Shown here: in pieces, positions 27,328-35,771 of the stretch
How the letters are laid out: every line of letters begins with the position of its first letter
How positions within the stretch are numbered: position 1 is the first letter of the stretch
NCBI RefSeq assembly: GCF_024298845.1
Contig: NZ_CP101156.1
Location: 868,001 to 932,000 of the forward strand
Source of the DNA: Natronosalvus amylolyticus
GTDB lineage: Archaea; Halobacteriota; Halobacteria; Halobacteriales; Natrialbaceae
Length of the DNA: 64,000 nt
Direction: 5' to 3'
Translations under genes and position numbers: made by a program
The notes under the pieces: generated by a model
The model's database searches: none
The model's input: only the letters and a program-made list of their open reading frames with translations
Told to the model about the DNA's origin: nothing

Positions 27328-27384
27328 GAGTAACGCACCCCACGCCTCGAGAATTCCACGTCACAACCTGAGAAACGTCCCCAC

Positions 27385-28536
27385 TCACGATTCGAGTAGC
27401 GACTCGATGTACTGTCCGACGTGGTCGTCCATACGCCGTTTGTAGCCCGCCTGTCGGGCGAGGCGGTCCAGTTCTCGAGCCGTCAGGCTGCCGTACTGGA
27501 CGGCTTTCTTATCTCGTTTCGCGACCGAGTCCGGGAGCACGCGAGCGGCCACCGTTCGCAAGGCGCGCTTGCGTTCACTCTCATCGGCCAGCCAGCGGTC
27601 GGGAAGGGCGAGAGCGGCTTCGACGACGCCATCGTGGAGCAGAGGAGCCACCGGTTCGACCCCCGCGGCCTCGAGAGTCAGCACGTCTCGAGGAAGTTGC
27701 TCTGGAAGCGTCAGGATTTGCTCGCGAACGGCACCACGGACCGTCTCGGCGTCGACTCGGTGATCGAGACGAACAACTTTTTCGTAGCCGCCAAACAGTT
27801 CGTCAGCACCCTGACCGACCGCCAGCGCGTCGAAACCATCCGCTGCGACGGCTTCGGCGACGAGATACAGCGGCAGCGCAATCTGGACGTCCATCGCGTT
27901 CGTCCGGCCCGTTTCCCGGGCGATTTTCGGGACCGCTCGTTCGAGGTCCGCCGGCTCGAGTTCGACCACGTTCAGGTCCTTCCCCATGGCCGTTGCCGCC
28001 GTCCTCGCGGCTTCGAGGTCGTGACTATCGGGAAACCCGACCACGTACAACGGTGCGTCGAGCAACGCAGCGACGAGTGCCGAGTCGACGCCACCGGAAA
28101 ACGCGACGGCGACGGACTCCGTCTCGACGGTGTCGACTGCGCACCGAATTCGAGTATCGACGTGATCAATAACCGTCTGGCCATCGTTCGGAGCGTCCAG
28201 TTGGTCGCCCTCGGGTAGTTCCCAGACACGTTCTGGGGTTTCACCAGGAGGACCGTTACGCGATAGCGCGTGCCCCGCAGGAAACGCAACCGGGTCCTCG
28301 AGGGCGACCGGTCGAAACGCCGTCAGTGCCGGCGTGGGCGAGGCGGCTCCCTCGATGACCGAGCGCTCGACGAACAGCGGAACCCGACCGAGAACGTCAC
28401 GAACCAGCGTGTCGTCGACCCACCCCGCGAATCCCGACGTGCCTGGCAGTGGGTCACCTCGTTGGAGGGCCGCACGGACGACGGTTTCTTCGGTGCCGCG
28501 GATACTCGGCTCGGTTTCCCGATGGTTTCTCGTCAT
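27385..28536 (-). CDS. Asparagine synthase-like ATP-pyrophosphatase
   Basis: A 383-residue protein with the PP-loop FSGGVDSALVAALL near residue 145 and the asparagine-synthase C-terminal features VGQGADELFGGY and KRDKKAVQYGS. The N-terminal 130 residues lack the Cys2 nucleophile and the glutaminase fold signatures. It is therefore either an ammonia-dependent synthetase or a different amide/adenylating enzyme. It overlaps the PHP gene upstream (ATGA), giving a two-gene operon. The product is not known. Confidence 0.85.
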   Translation of the reverse strand: MTRNHRETEPSIRGTEETVVRAALQRGDPLPGTSGFAGWVDDTLVRDVLGRVPLFVERSVIEGAASPTPALTAFRPVALEDPVAFPAGHALSRNGPPGETPERVWELPEGDQLDAPNDGQTVIDHVDTRIRCAVDTVETESVAVAFSGGVDSALVAALLDAPLYVVGFPDSHDLEAARTAATAMGKDLNVVELEPADLERAVPKIARETGRTNAMDVQIALPLYLVAEAVAADGFDALAVGQGADELFGGYEKVVRLDHRVDAETVRGAVREQILTLPEQLPRDVLTLEAAGVEPVAPLLHDGVVEAALALPDRWLADESERKRALRTVAARVLPDSVAKRDKKAVQYGSLTARELDRLARQAGYKRRMDDHVGQYIESLLES

Positions 28537-29222
28537 CGACTGAACAGGGCCCCCAGCCCGCTGATCGCTCGTCGTTTGACGCCGCCGGCCGCCTGTCGGA
28601 AGCTAATGTGCCAGGGCGTCCGTTTCCCCTCAATCGTCGTCCCACCCCGTTCGATTGCCTCGAGAATCGCGTCGACGGTGTTCCTCTCGGCGTCAACTCG
28701 AGTGACCGCCTGACCGACCATCTCACTGATATGAGCGTCACTGCCGGCCGTCATCGGCAGCCCCCGAGAGCGGGCGAACCGCTCGGCCTGTCGGTTTGCA
28801 CGTCCCGTAATCAGCCGAGAGTTGTATACCTCGATGGCATCAGCCTGGGCCAGTTGTTCACGGGTGATTCGAGCCATCACGCCGTGTCGTGACTCCTGGA
28901 AGGGATGTGGGATTACGGCGACGCCACCTTGCTCGCGAATCGCCTCGAGGGTCGCCTCGTAAGACAGGCCGGGTGGTATCGCTTCAGTAACCCCGAGACC
29001 GAGAATGTGACCGGCCTTACTCGAGATTTCGACGCCGGGAATGCCGATCAAACCGTACTCGGGCGCACGTTCGACGGCTTCGAGACTCGCATCGATCTCG
29101 TCGTGATCCGTAATGGCGATAGCGTCGAGCCCCACCGCTGCGGCTTGCTCGAGGATGAGATCAACCGGATCACGACCATCGTGCGAGAGCGACGAGTGCG
29201 TGTGCAGTTCGACCGTCAGCAT
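28533..29222 (-). CDS. PHP domain metal-dependent phosphoesterase
   Basis: A 229-residue PHP-fold hydrolase. Metal-binding motifs are the start VELHTHSSLSHDG, then AITDHDEI, PGVEIS, IPHPFQ and the C-terminal GSDAH. Proteins of this TrpH/YciV-like group hydrolyse nucleoside 3',5'-bisphosphates or short oligonucleotides; the substrate here is unknown. Its last 4 bases overlap the asparagine-synthase-like gene. The upstream interval 29223-29589 holds a long inverted repeat and a MITE but no gene. Confidence 0.9.
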   Translation of the reverse strand: MLTVELHTHSSLSHDGRDPVDLILEQAAAVGLDAIAITDHDEIDASLEAVERAPEYGLIGIPGVEISSKAGHILGLGVTEAIPPGLSYEATLEAIREQGGVAVIPHPFQESRHGVMARITREQLAQADAIEVYNSRLITGRANRQAERFARSRGLPMTAGSDAHISEMVGQAVTRVDAERNTVDAILEAIERGGTTIEGKRTPWHISFRQAAGGVKRRAISGLGALFSR

Positions 29223-29326
29223 CTATCAAGTATACGTGCTGGACCGGACAAAAACACCCCGGTACGCATCCGAGAGGGCACTTGCGTTCCTGTCGAATCG
29301 ACGATCGCACTGTTCACTGAGTGGCT

Positions 29327-29396
29327 TCCCAAACCTGAACTGGTGGGTGAAATCGGGCGGTGTGGTTCGATTTCACCCATGAGTCGACGTTTGGGA
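29327..29396. repeat. Nested inverted repeat (70 bp) upstream of the PHP operon
   Basis: Outer arms TCCCAAAC (29327-29334) and GTTTGGGA (29389-29396) enclose inner perfect 11-base arms GGGTGAAATCG (29345-29355) and CGATTTCACCC (29368-29378) with a 12-base loop. It could be a cruciform, a bidirectional terminator, an operator or a decayed mobile palindrome. It does not share sequence with the 84-bp MITE. Confidence 0.75.
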
Positions 29397-29510
29397 GGGT
29401 ACTGAGGGGTTCCTCACGTGTGAACGTCTGGACCGAACTGCTGGGGTCGTCTCACCCTTGGCGGAGTACTAAGACACGATCCCGACCTGAGTGCTCTCAC
29501 GGCCAGCTTA

Positions 29511-29594
29511 TATAGTAGCCAGTGAAACGATTGACACACCTACCGCGACGCCCGTTTGCGAACGAGTGTACACTGACTTTCACTGGCTACTATA
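29511..29594. repeat. 84-bp MITE-like palindromic element, copy 1
   Basis: An 84-base element with perfect 17-base terminal inverted repeats: TATAGTAGCCAGTGAAA at 29511-29527 and its complement at 29578-29594. It is one of three 84-base copies in the window (others at 59429 and 61062) and differs most in its centre. The TA/TATA ends suggest mobilisation by an IS630/Tc1-type transposase, which is inference. Its right edge supplies the stop codon of the Gfo/Idh gene. Confidence 0.88.
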
Positions 29595-30711
29595 GGTCGA
29601 TCCAGCCACCCTGTTCGTCGCTCCGTTGGACTGCCTCGAGGAGTCGCTGGACGGCCAGACCGTCTTCGAAACTCGGCGCGAAATCGTCACCGCTTGCTAC
29701 CGCGGAGAGGAACTCGTAGTTTTCGTGGACGAACGTGTGTTCCCAGCCGATGACGTGCCCTGGTGGCCACCAGTGATCCACGTAGGGGTCGTCTTCGTCG
29801 GTGACCAGAATCGTCTCGTATCCCCGATTATCCTCCCGCAACAGTTCGAGTTCGTTCAACCGTTCGAGCGAGAACTTGAGACTACCCTTCGAGCCGTGAA
29901 TCTCGATAGTGTGGTCGTTCTTGTGGCCGGTCGCGAACCGCGAGGCCTCGAAGCTCCCGACAGCCCCGTTTTCGAACTCGGCCTGGGCAGTGTAGGCGTC
30001 GTCGACGGTGACCGGGCGGGTTTCGTCTTCGCCCGCTACGGGGCGTTCTTCGACGAACGTCTGGCAATGTCCGCTGATTCGTTCGATGTCGCCCGCCAGG
30101 TCGTCGTCACCGACGAGGAATCGGGCGAGGTCGAGGGTGTGGGAACCGAGGTCGCCGAGTGCTCCCGAACCGGCGAGTTCCGCGTCGTTACGCCACGACC
30201 ACGGCGCGTCCGGATCGACCAGCCAGTCCTGGAGATAGCGACCCCGAACGTGGTGAATTTCGCCCAGTTCGCCGTCCTCGAGCAAGCTCTTCGCGTACCG
30301 AATCGCGGGCACGAACCGGTAGTTGAAGGCGCAGCCAGCAGGGACGTCACTGCCCGCCGCGTCGGCGGCCGCAGCCATCTCCTCGGCTCCCTCGAGCGTC
30401 GGAGCCAGCGGTTTCTCACAGAAGACTGGTGTGCCGGCCTCGAGTGCCGCGATAGAAGGCTCGGCGTGAACGTGGTTCGGCCCGAGATTGTAGAAGACGT
30501 CGACGTCGTCGACGACGTCGGCCCAGTCGGTCGCCGTGGAGGCGAAGCCGAGTTCCTCGGCGGCCGACTCGAGGGCTTCCTCGTCCCGGCCGACGAGCAC
30601 GCTACGTTCGACGTCGGGTGCGTCGGGGAAGAACATCGGGAGTCTGGCCAGTGCGTTCGCGTGGGCTTTTCCCATAAATCGATAGCCAAGGACGCCAATT
30701 GACAGGCTCAT
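29590..30711 (-). CDS. Gfo/Idh/MocA family oxidoreductase
   Basis: A 373-residue NAD(P)-dependent sugar/inositol dehydrogenase-like protein. The N-terminal Rossmann fold starts IGVLGYRFMGKAHANA. The catalytic EKPLAP motif is near residue 97, and a C-terminal alpha/beta domain has YRFVPAIRYAK and GDLGSHTLDLARFL. The substrate is unknown. Start 30711 (MSLSIGV) matches the family; a longer frame to 30960 is open but basic. The final Leu codon is partly, and the TAG stop wholly, supplied by the MITE, so the native C-terminus may have been a few residues different. Confidence 0.9.
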   Translation of the reverse strand: MSLSIGVLGYRFMGKAHANALARLPMFFPDAPDVERSVLVGRDEEALESAAEELGFASTATDWADVVDDVDVFYNLGPNHVHAEPSIAALEAGTPVFCEKPLAPTLEGAEEMAAAADAAGSDVPAGCAFNYRFVPAIRYAKSLLEDGELGEIHHVRGRYLQDWLVDPDAPWSWRNDAELAGSGALGDLGSHTLDLARFLVGDDDLAGDIERISGHCQTFVEERPVAGEDETRPVTVDDAYTAQAEFENGAVGSFEASRFATGHKNDHTIEIHGSKGSLKFSLERLNELELLREDNRGYETILVTDEDDPYVDHWWPPGHVIGWEHTFVHENYEFLSAVASGDDFAPSFEDGLAVQRLLEAVQRSDEQGGWIDL

Positions 30712-30826
30712 ATCCCGATATTCATTCGGGCAGTAGTTAGTGTTTTGCGCTCCGTCACGTTTCGACGGACGAAAGAAAGGACAAGCACCAATAATGATGT
30801 AACATCTGATGGAAGTGGCTAGAAAT

Positions 30827-31261
30827 ATGATGCTGAGCCGACGTTCACTTCTTTTCGTCGGTGCAACAGCCGCCAGCACGTTCAGCGGTTGTCTCGACCG
30901 ATTTGATGATCGGCTGGACCTCGAGGTAGGGGTGATCAACAATCGGGACGAGACACACACCGCCTCCCTCGAGATAGGAACAGGAGATGGGGGCGTCGTC
31001 AGTAGGTGGTCTCTGGAAGTTGCTCCGTCGAACGAGGCGAATCGGGACGGGGGTTCGTACCACCCACGCGCAACGATCTCCGACGCAGTCTCTAGCGGAG
31101 AGACATACCAGTTACGCTATCACGTCGATACCGAAGCAGAGGGAAGTCGGCACCTAACGGCTGCGTGCGACGAAGACAAACCAGTGGTCCAATGGACGCT
31201 TCGACTGCAGTCCGGTGGCGGCGTGGTAATACACGATGGGTGCACGGACGATCGAGGGTGA
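30827..31261 (+). CDS. Predicted Tat-exported lipoprotein
   Basis: A 144-residue protein with a twin-arginine-like N-region (LSRRSLLF), a hydrophobic core and a lipobox ending SGC (C22), which predicts membrane anchoring after export. The mature part is a small beta-rich domain (VGVINNRDETHTASLEI...GGVVIHDGC) with two further cysteines, resembling the short immunoglobulin-like lipoproteins common in haloarchaea. Its function is unknown. The start is at 30827 or the next codon, 30830. Confidence 0.72.
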   Translation: MMLSRRSLLFVGATAASTFSGCLDRFDDRLDLEVGVINNRDETHTASLEIGTGDGGVVSRWSLEVAPSNEANRDGGSYHPRATISDAVSSGETYQLRYHVDTEAEGSRHLTAACDEDKPVVQWTLRLQSGGGVVIHDGCTDDRG

Positions 31262-31268
31262 ATGACCG

Positions 31269-31388
31269 CTATCGTAGCCCGTGAAACGATTGATAACCTG
31301 GTGGTTCGTCAATCCTGAACCCGTGACGGAGTACTAGCGCGAGGCCTTCTTGTGAGCGGGTGGCACTGACGGTCACTGGCTGCGATAG
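31269..31388. repeat. Diverged MITE-like palindrome (about 120 bp)
   Basis: The ends CTATCGTAGCCCGTGA (31269) and TCACTGGCTGCGATAG (to 31388) form an imperfect inverted repeat. They match the 84-bp MITE ends (CTATAGTAGCCAGTGA) with a few changes. The centre is longer and unrelated. It is best read as an old or related family member. Confidence 0.6.
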
Positions 31389-31498
31389 ACGAATGCCTCG
31401 AGTCGGACAACTTGAACCAACAGAAGATGCTGATGGTATCGAGACACTCGAGCGGTACCGTCTCCAGTCGAGTGTCTCAGGACTTCCACGAATCGCTA

Positions 31499-32578
31499 CT
31501 AGTCGTCCGCTGGGGCCTGGGCGGAGCGAACCTCAATCTCGCCATCGTCGAGCCGTTTTTCGACGTTTCGGGCTGCTTCGACCATGTTCGCCATCTTGCC
31601 GTAAGCGACCTCACGTGGCAACAGTTTCACGCCACAGTCGGGCGAGACAACGAGTTGTTCGGGCGGCACGATCTCGAGGCCTTTCTCGATGTTGCGCTCG
31701 ATCTGTTCGACTGATTCGACCTCCGCGACGTGCACGTCGGTAACGCCCAGCGCGAGGTCTTTGGTAAACTCGGGGTCTTTGAACACGTCCAGTTGTTCGT
31801 AGTCGCCATTGGCGAGTTCGAGGTCGAACTCGTCGACGGGGAACTCGAGGATTTCGGGGTAGATACGCGAGTAATCGCCGTAACAGACGTGCAAGCCGAT
31901 GCGTACCTCCTCGGGAATGTCGTCGACGATGCGCTCGAGACACTCGCCAACGATAGCGTGGTCGTCCGGCGTCGTGGCGAGTGCGGGTTCGTCGATCTGA
32001 ATGTAGCGAGCACCGGCGTCAACCAGTTTCTCGATCTCTTCGTTGACGAGGTCAGCGAGGTCGTAGGCCAGGGCTTCTTCGTCCTCGTAGGCCTCGTTGA
32101 ACGACCAGTTAGCGAGCGTGTACGGGCCGGTGATGGGAACTTTGACCGGTCGGTTCGTCGCGTCGGCGGTGAACTCGTACTCGTCGACGAGCCAGCTGTC
32201 GGTGTACTCGACTTCGCTGACGACAGACGGTTTGTCGAAGTAGTTGTGCCCCCAGACTTTGACCGGGCCGTTGAACTCGTAGCCGTCGATCCGGTGGGCG
32301 AAGAACTCGACCATCTCGTTGCGCCGCATCTCGCCGTCAACGACGACGTCTAGGCCGGCACGTTCGTGCTCGTTCGTGATCAGCCGGGCTGCGTCGTCCA
32401 GTGCTTCCTGATAGTCCCCCTCGTCGAAGCCGTGGTCGGGGTCCTGATACAGCTCTTTTGCGCGGTTCAGCCACTTCGGTTTTGGATAGCTGCCAACGAC
32501 GGTCGTCAACAGGAAGTGGTCGTTTTCGTGTTGTTCCGGTCTGAACTGGTCTCGGTTTTCGTTTCGGTCTGGGCTCAT
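31499..32578 (-). CDS. Methionine synthase, MetE C-terminal-type (core-MetE)
   Basis: A 359-residue TIM-barrel protein matching the catalytic half of cobalamin-independent methionine synthase, as in the short archaeal enzymes that transfer methyl groups to homocysteine. Zinc/homocysteine ligands are visible as IGLHVCYGD (His, Cys) and VVSPDCGVKLLP (Cys). Other family blocks are LTTVVGSYPKP and YIQIDEPAL. The long folate-binding N-terminal half of bacterial MetE is absent, so the methyl donor is probably a corrinoid protein or another carrier. It overlaps its paralogue upstream by 4 bases. Confidence 0.9.
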   Translation of the reverse strand: MSPDRNENRDQFRPEQHENDHFLLTTVVGSYPKPKWLNRAKELYQDPDHGFDEGDYQEALDDAARLITNEHERAGLDVVVDGEMRRNEMVEFFAHRIDGYEFNGPVKVWGHNYFDKPSVVSEVEYTDSWLVDEYEFTADATNRPVKVPITGPYTLANWSFNEAYEDEEALAYDLADLVNEEIEKLVDAGARYIQIDEPALATTPDDHAIVGECLERIVDDIPEEVRIGLHVCYGDYSRIYPEILEFPVDEFDLELANGDYEQLDVFKDPEFTKDLALGVTDVHVAEVESVEQIERNIEKGLEIVPPEQLVVSPDCGVKLLPREVAYGKMANMVEAARNVEKRLDDGEIEVRSAQAPADD

Positions 32579-33576
32579 GCGTGAGTCACCTCCGCCAGCG
32601 AGGCGGCATCAGCGAGGGCCTCGAGTTTGGCCTCGAAAGTCGAATACGGGAGATAGAACGTTTCGGTGTTGGTCGTCAGATACGCGGTGTCGAAGTCGGA
32701 AACCGGCAGTTTGTCGAACACCCACTCGGCCCGGTCGCGAATCGCTTCCGGTTCCTCGAGGAGGGTGTTCTGGCCGTTGAGGAGTCCGAGGGCGATATCG
32801 TCCGTCGCGCCGTACTCCTGGATGTTGTAGAGGCTGCCGTCCTGTTCGGTCACGAAGTCGAAGCCTACGGCATCGATATCCGCGTCGAGCAAGTGTGCGT
32901 AGACTTTCTCCTCGAGTGCACCGTAAAACGGCTGGACGATGACGTCGGCCTCGGTCGCGGTTGCCACCACGTCGAGTGCCTCGCTGGCGAGTTCATCGAT
33001 GCCGTCCTCGGGAGCGTTCTCGACGAGCGATGGCTCGAGCAGGAACAGCGTCTCGTGGGCGGGGAAAGCGTCGACCTCGGCTGCGAGATACTCACCGAGT
33101 GCCCCGAGAAACGCCTCCTCGTCGCCATAGTGTTCGTCCGTCGCGAGGTCCGCAAGCGTGTATGGACCCGGGAGGACTGCCTGAACGGGTTGGTCAGTGT
33201 AGGCGACGGTTTTCTCGAGTTCGGCGGCGACGTCGCCCGAAAAGCCGAGTTCATCCGTGACGACCGGATCACGATAGAAGTTGTTGTTGTCGTAGTAGCG
33301 AACGATTCCCTCCGTGTCGACGGCGTCGTTGACTGCCAGCGGGTGTGCCAGCATGTCGTCCCAGCGAAGTTGGCCTTCCGAAATCAGGTCGAGACCGGCC
33401 TCGAGTTGGGCGTCGAGAACGGTTTCTCGAGCCTCGTCGTAGACCGCAGTGATATCCTCGGACTCGTCGCCACTGATTAGGTCGTGTTTCTGATGGCCTT
33501 TGAGATCCGAGAGGTCGTCCTTTGCCCAGTCCGGGAGCGGGAACAGTCCCGGTGTGGTGGATACGTACTCAGTCAT
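32575..33576 (-). CDS. MetE-like paralogue lacking zinc ligands
   Basis: A 333-residue protein homologous to the MetE barrel (FPLPDWAKDDL, VQAVLPGPYTLADLA, LFLLEPSLVE). Where its downstream partner has HVCYGD and SPDCG, this protein has VQPFYGALE and TTNTETFYLP, so the zinc-binding Cys and His residues are missing. It is co-transcribed with and overlaps the catalytic paralogue. A role as a non-catalytic subunit or methyl-donor-binding partner is likely but inferred. A TATA-like AATATTAAG (33605-33613) lies about 30 bases upstream of the start. Confidence 0.85.
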   Translation of the reverse strand: MTEYVSTTPGLFPLPDWAKDDLSDLKGHQKHDLISGDESEDITAVYDEARETVLDAQLEAGLDLISEGQLRWDDMLAHPLAVNDAVDTEGIVRYYDNNNFYRDPVVTDELGFSGDVAAELEKTVAYTDQPVQAVLPGPYTLADLATDEHYGDEEAFLGALGEYLAAEVDAFPAHETLFLLEPSLVENAPEDGIDELASEALDVVATATEADVIVQPFYGALEEKVYAHLLDADIDAVGFDFVTEQDGSLYNIQEYGATDDIALGLLNGQNTLLEEPEAIRDRAEWVFDKLPVSDFDTAYLTTNTETFYLPYSTFEAKLEALADAASLAEVTHA

Positions 33577-33977
33577 GCGTATGGGGCGCTAGGCTATACC
33601 GACGCTTAATATTTTCCATACCGTCTAATGCTTGCGAGTAATTCACTCGGAGTGGAGACGATGACTATCGAATAACTGAACACCACTGCACTCGAGACTG
33701 TTAACCAGGTAGTTGGAACCGCCTGCGCCTGATTTGCAGCCCATAATATGATATTACTATCAAATTGGTAGGGTGACAATACTATATTGATATGGTAATT
33801 GTATTAAAATGGAGAGTGTACTTGACCGGGGCAAACAAAAAGCGGCATCACTAGTCACAAGGGAAAATTCGGTCTAATCCAAGATCAAACCTGCGAGGAA
33901 GAAACTGGCCAATAAACGGCTCGAGAGGGGGTGTCAGATCGAATACTCGAGCTGGTTCACAACATACTCGAACAGTG
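33577..33977. other. 401-bp intergenic region with an A/T-rich island
   Basis: The region holds the promoter side of the metE pair and the downstream end of the hemK2 operon. From about 33740 to 33850 the DNA is strikingly A/T-rich compared with its surroundings and contains short inverted repeats such as TACTATCAAATTGGTAG. I see no credible gene or RNA in it. Confidence 0.6.
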
Positions 33978-34601
33978 TCACTGGTACAACTCGAGGATCG
34001 TCAGCGTCTCGAATGGGAACGATTCGTCGGCGACCGCTGCAACACTGAACCCCGCTTCGCCCGCCGTTTCGACGACGGCGTCGACGCCGGTGAGACTGCT
34101 CACGAGCAACAATACAATACCACCGGGCGCGAGCACACGGGCGACCCGCTCGAGGAACGGATCGATGACCGCCCGCCCGTCTTCACCCCCGGAGAGGGCA
34201 CGTTCCATCCAGTCGTCCCACTCGTGGTCCGGCTCGGTGGGAAGATACGGTGGATTGAACACGACAGCGTCGAAACTCCCGTCGGAAAAGGGTGAGACGA
34301 GGTCGGCACGCACCGCCTCGAGACCGCGTTCTCTGGCCTGTTTGACGGCGTGCGGATTCAGATCCGCGGCGACCACCCGTCCTTCCGTCTCCGTCGCGAT
34401 CTGGTCGGCCACGTACCCGGAACCGGTTCCCACCTCGAGCACTCGAAGCCCATTCGATGGAGTCGATCGGGATTCTTCGAGCGAGTCCAGCCGTGTCTCG
34501 AGCGTTTCGAGCCGACCACACGCGATGCTTGCCAACAGCTGTGAATCCTCCGCGGGCTGGTAGACGTCGGTCTCGAGCCCACGACGGTCAGCGAGGTCCA
34601 T
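33978..34601 (-). CDS. HemK2/MTQ2-type protein methyltransferase
   Basis: A 207-residue SAM methylase with motif I LEVGTGSGYVADQIA near residue 53 and the glutamine-methylase signature FNPPYLP near residue 115. Members of this group methylate the GGQ glutamine of release factor aRF1/eRF1. The start YQPAEDSQLLA is also characteristic. It is the last gene of the rpl21e operon; its start overlaps the mscS stop by one base. Confidence 0.9.
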   Translation of the reverse strand: MDLADRRGLETDVYQPAEDSQLLASIACGRLETLETRLDSLEESRSTPSNGLRVLEVGTGSGYVADQIATETEGRVVAADLNPHAVKQARERGLEAVRADLVSPFSDGSFDAVVFNPPYLPTEPDHEWDDWMERALSGGEDGRAVIDPFLERVARVLAPGGIVLLLVSSLTGVDAVVETAGEAGFSVAAVADESFPFETLTILELYQ

Positions 34602-35767
34602 TACCGGTCACCTCCGTTCCCGTCAGTTCCCGATGGTGGCTGCTCGTGACCCGCAATCGACGAGCGTGAACCGGTCTGAGAATCACCAGTATCCTCCTCG
34701 GCGGGCCCGTGACGCTGACTGACCTCCCGCTGTGGATACGGAATCTTGACGTCGGCTCCCTCGAACTGCGCCTTGATCGCGTTCACAGCCTGGGTCCGAG
34801 CAGTTGCCCGCTTGCGCGCGTTCGGGTTATCGATCCAGAACCGCACGCCGAGAACGACCGAAGAGGGCCCAAACTCCTTCGTGATAACCGATGGTTCCGG
34901 GGATGTCGCCGCTTCCGCTACGTCTTCGATGGCATCACGCGCGAGCGTTGCCGCCTGCTCGACATCTACCTCGTAGTCGACGCCAACCTCGACTTCGATA
35001 CGGAGCTGTGAGGTTTTCGATCGGTTCAGGACGACACTCGAGGTAACGATATCGTTCGGTACGATTATGTATTCCCCGTCGAAGGCCCGGATCTGCGTGT
35101 TAAAGATCGAAATATCCGTGACGATTCCTTCACGACCGTCGAGTTCGACCCAGTGACCGACTTCGAACGACCGTGCAAACATCAGGACGAATCCGGCCAG
35201 AATCGAACCGAGGGTCTGTCTCGCCGCCATACCGAGCACGATACCCAGAAACCCAGCCCCGACGAGAAGTCCGCTCAGGTCATCGATCCAGATACTCAAC
35301 ACGACGACGATTGCCACCGACCAGATGATGACTTGCATGATGCGGACCGACACCTCCTCTTGATGGTCGGTCACCGCACTCGAGTTCGCGACGACGTCGT
35401 GGAGCAATCTCGCGACGAATCGCCAGACGATCATCGTCATAACAAGAATGACGAACGAAACGGCCATTCTGGCGATCATTGCCGTCCCGATGTCGAACTG
35501 CGCCAGCAAGTCGGCAATATCGTCAGTGACGTCCCACACACCGATCGTGATCGACAACGTGAGGACGCTCACACTGAGCAACAAAACAGTCGTGATAATA
35601 TCGGCATACAGTGGTCGAAGACGTCTGGTCAGCCAGGACTGTAAGTGCCGGTACGTCGCCAGGACGAGGACGAGTAGACCGATAGCGATAGCGGTAATCG
35701 CGATTCGCTGAGTCTGGGTCGAAAACTCCTCTGCCAACCAGTCGAACCCCGTCAGTAGTTCGTACAT
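34601..35767 (-). CDS. MscS-family mechanosensitive ion channel
   Basis: A 388-residue small-conductance mechanosensitive channel. Four N-terminal membrane helices are followed by the pore-lining helix (VGAGFLGIVLGMAARQTLGSILAGFVLMF) and the cytoplasmic beta domain with VGHWVELDGREGIVTDISIFNTQIR and VPNDIV. It ends in a disordered acidic/Ser tail. It would release solutes on hypo-osmotic shock, which fits a halophile. Start 35767 (MYELLTG) is preferred to 35797, which overlaps ksgA. It sits between ksgA and hemK2 in the operon, an unusual passenger there. Confidence 0.9.
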   Translation of the reverse strand: MYELLTGFDWLAEEFSTQTQRIAITAIAIGLLVLVLATYRHLQSWLTRRLRPLYADIITTVLLLSVSVLTLSITIGVWDVTDDIADLLAQFDIGTAMIARMAVSFVILVMTMIVWRFVARLLHDVVANSSAVTDHQEEVSVRIMQVIIWSVAIVVVLSIWIDDLSGLLVGAGFLGIVLGMAARQTLGSILAGFVLMFARSFEVGHWVELDGREGIVTDISIFNTQIRAFDGEYIIVPNDIVTSSVVLNRSKTSQLRIEVEVGVDYEVDVEQAATLARDAIEDVAEAATSPEPSVITKEFGPSSVVLGVRFWIDNPNARKRATARTQAVNAIKAQFEGADVKIPYPQREVSQRHGPAEEDTGDSQTGSRSSIAGHEQPPSGTDGNGGDR

Positions 35768-35771
35768 CCGT

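Noticed and set aside
29626-30702. 358-codon open frame antisense to the Gfo/Idh gene
   Set aside because: The minus-strand dehydrogenase has full family motifs; high-GC codon bias keeps the antisense frame open and its translation shows no recognisable domain.
32581-33480. Long open frame antisense to the MetE-like paralogue
   Set aside because: Mirror of a real gene; its composition follows the codon bias of the opposite strand.
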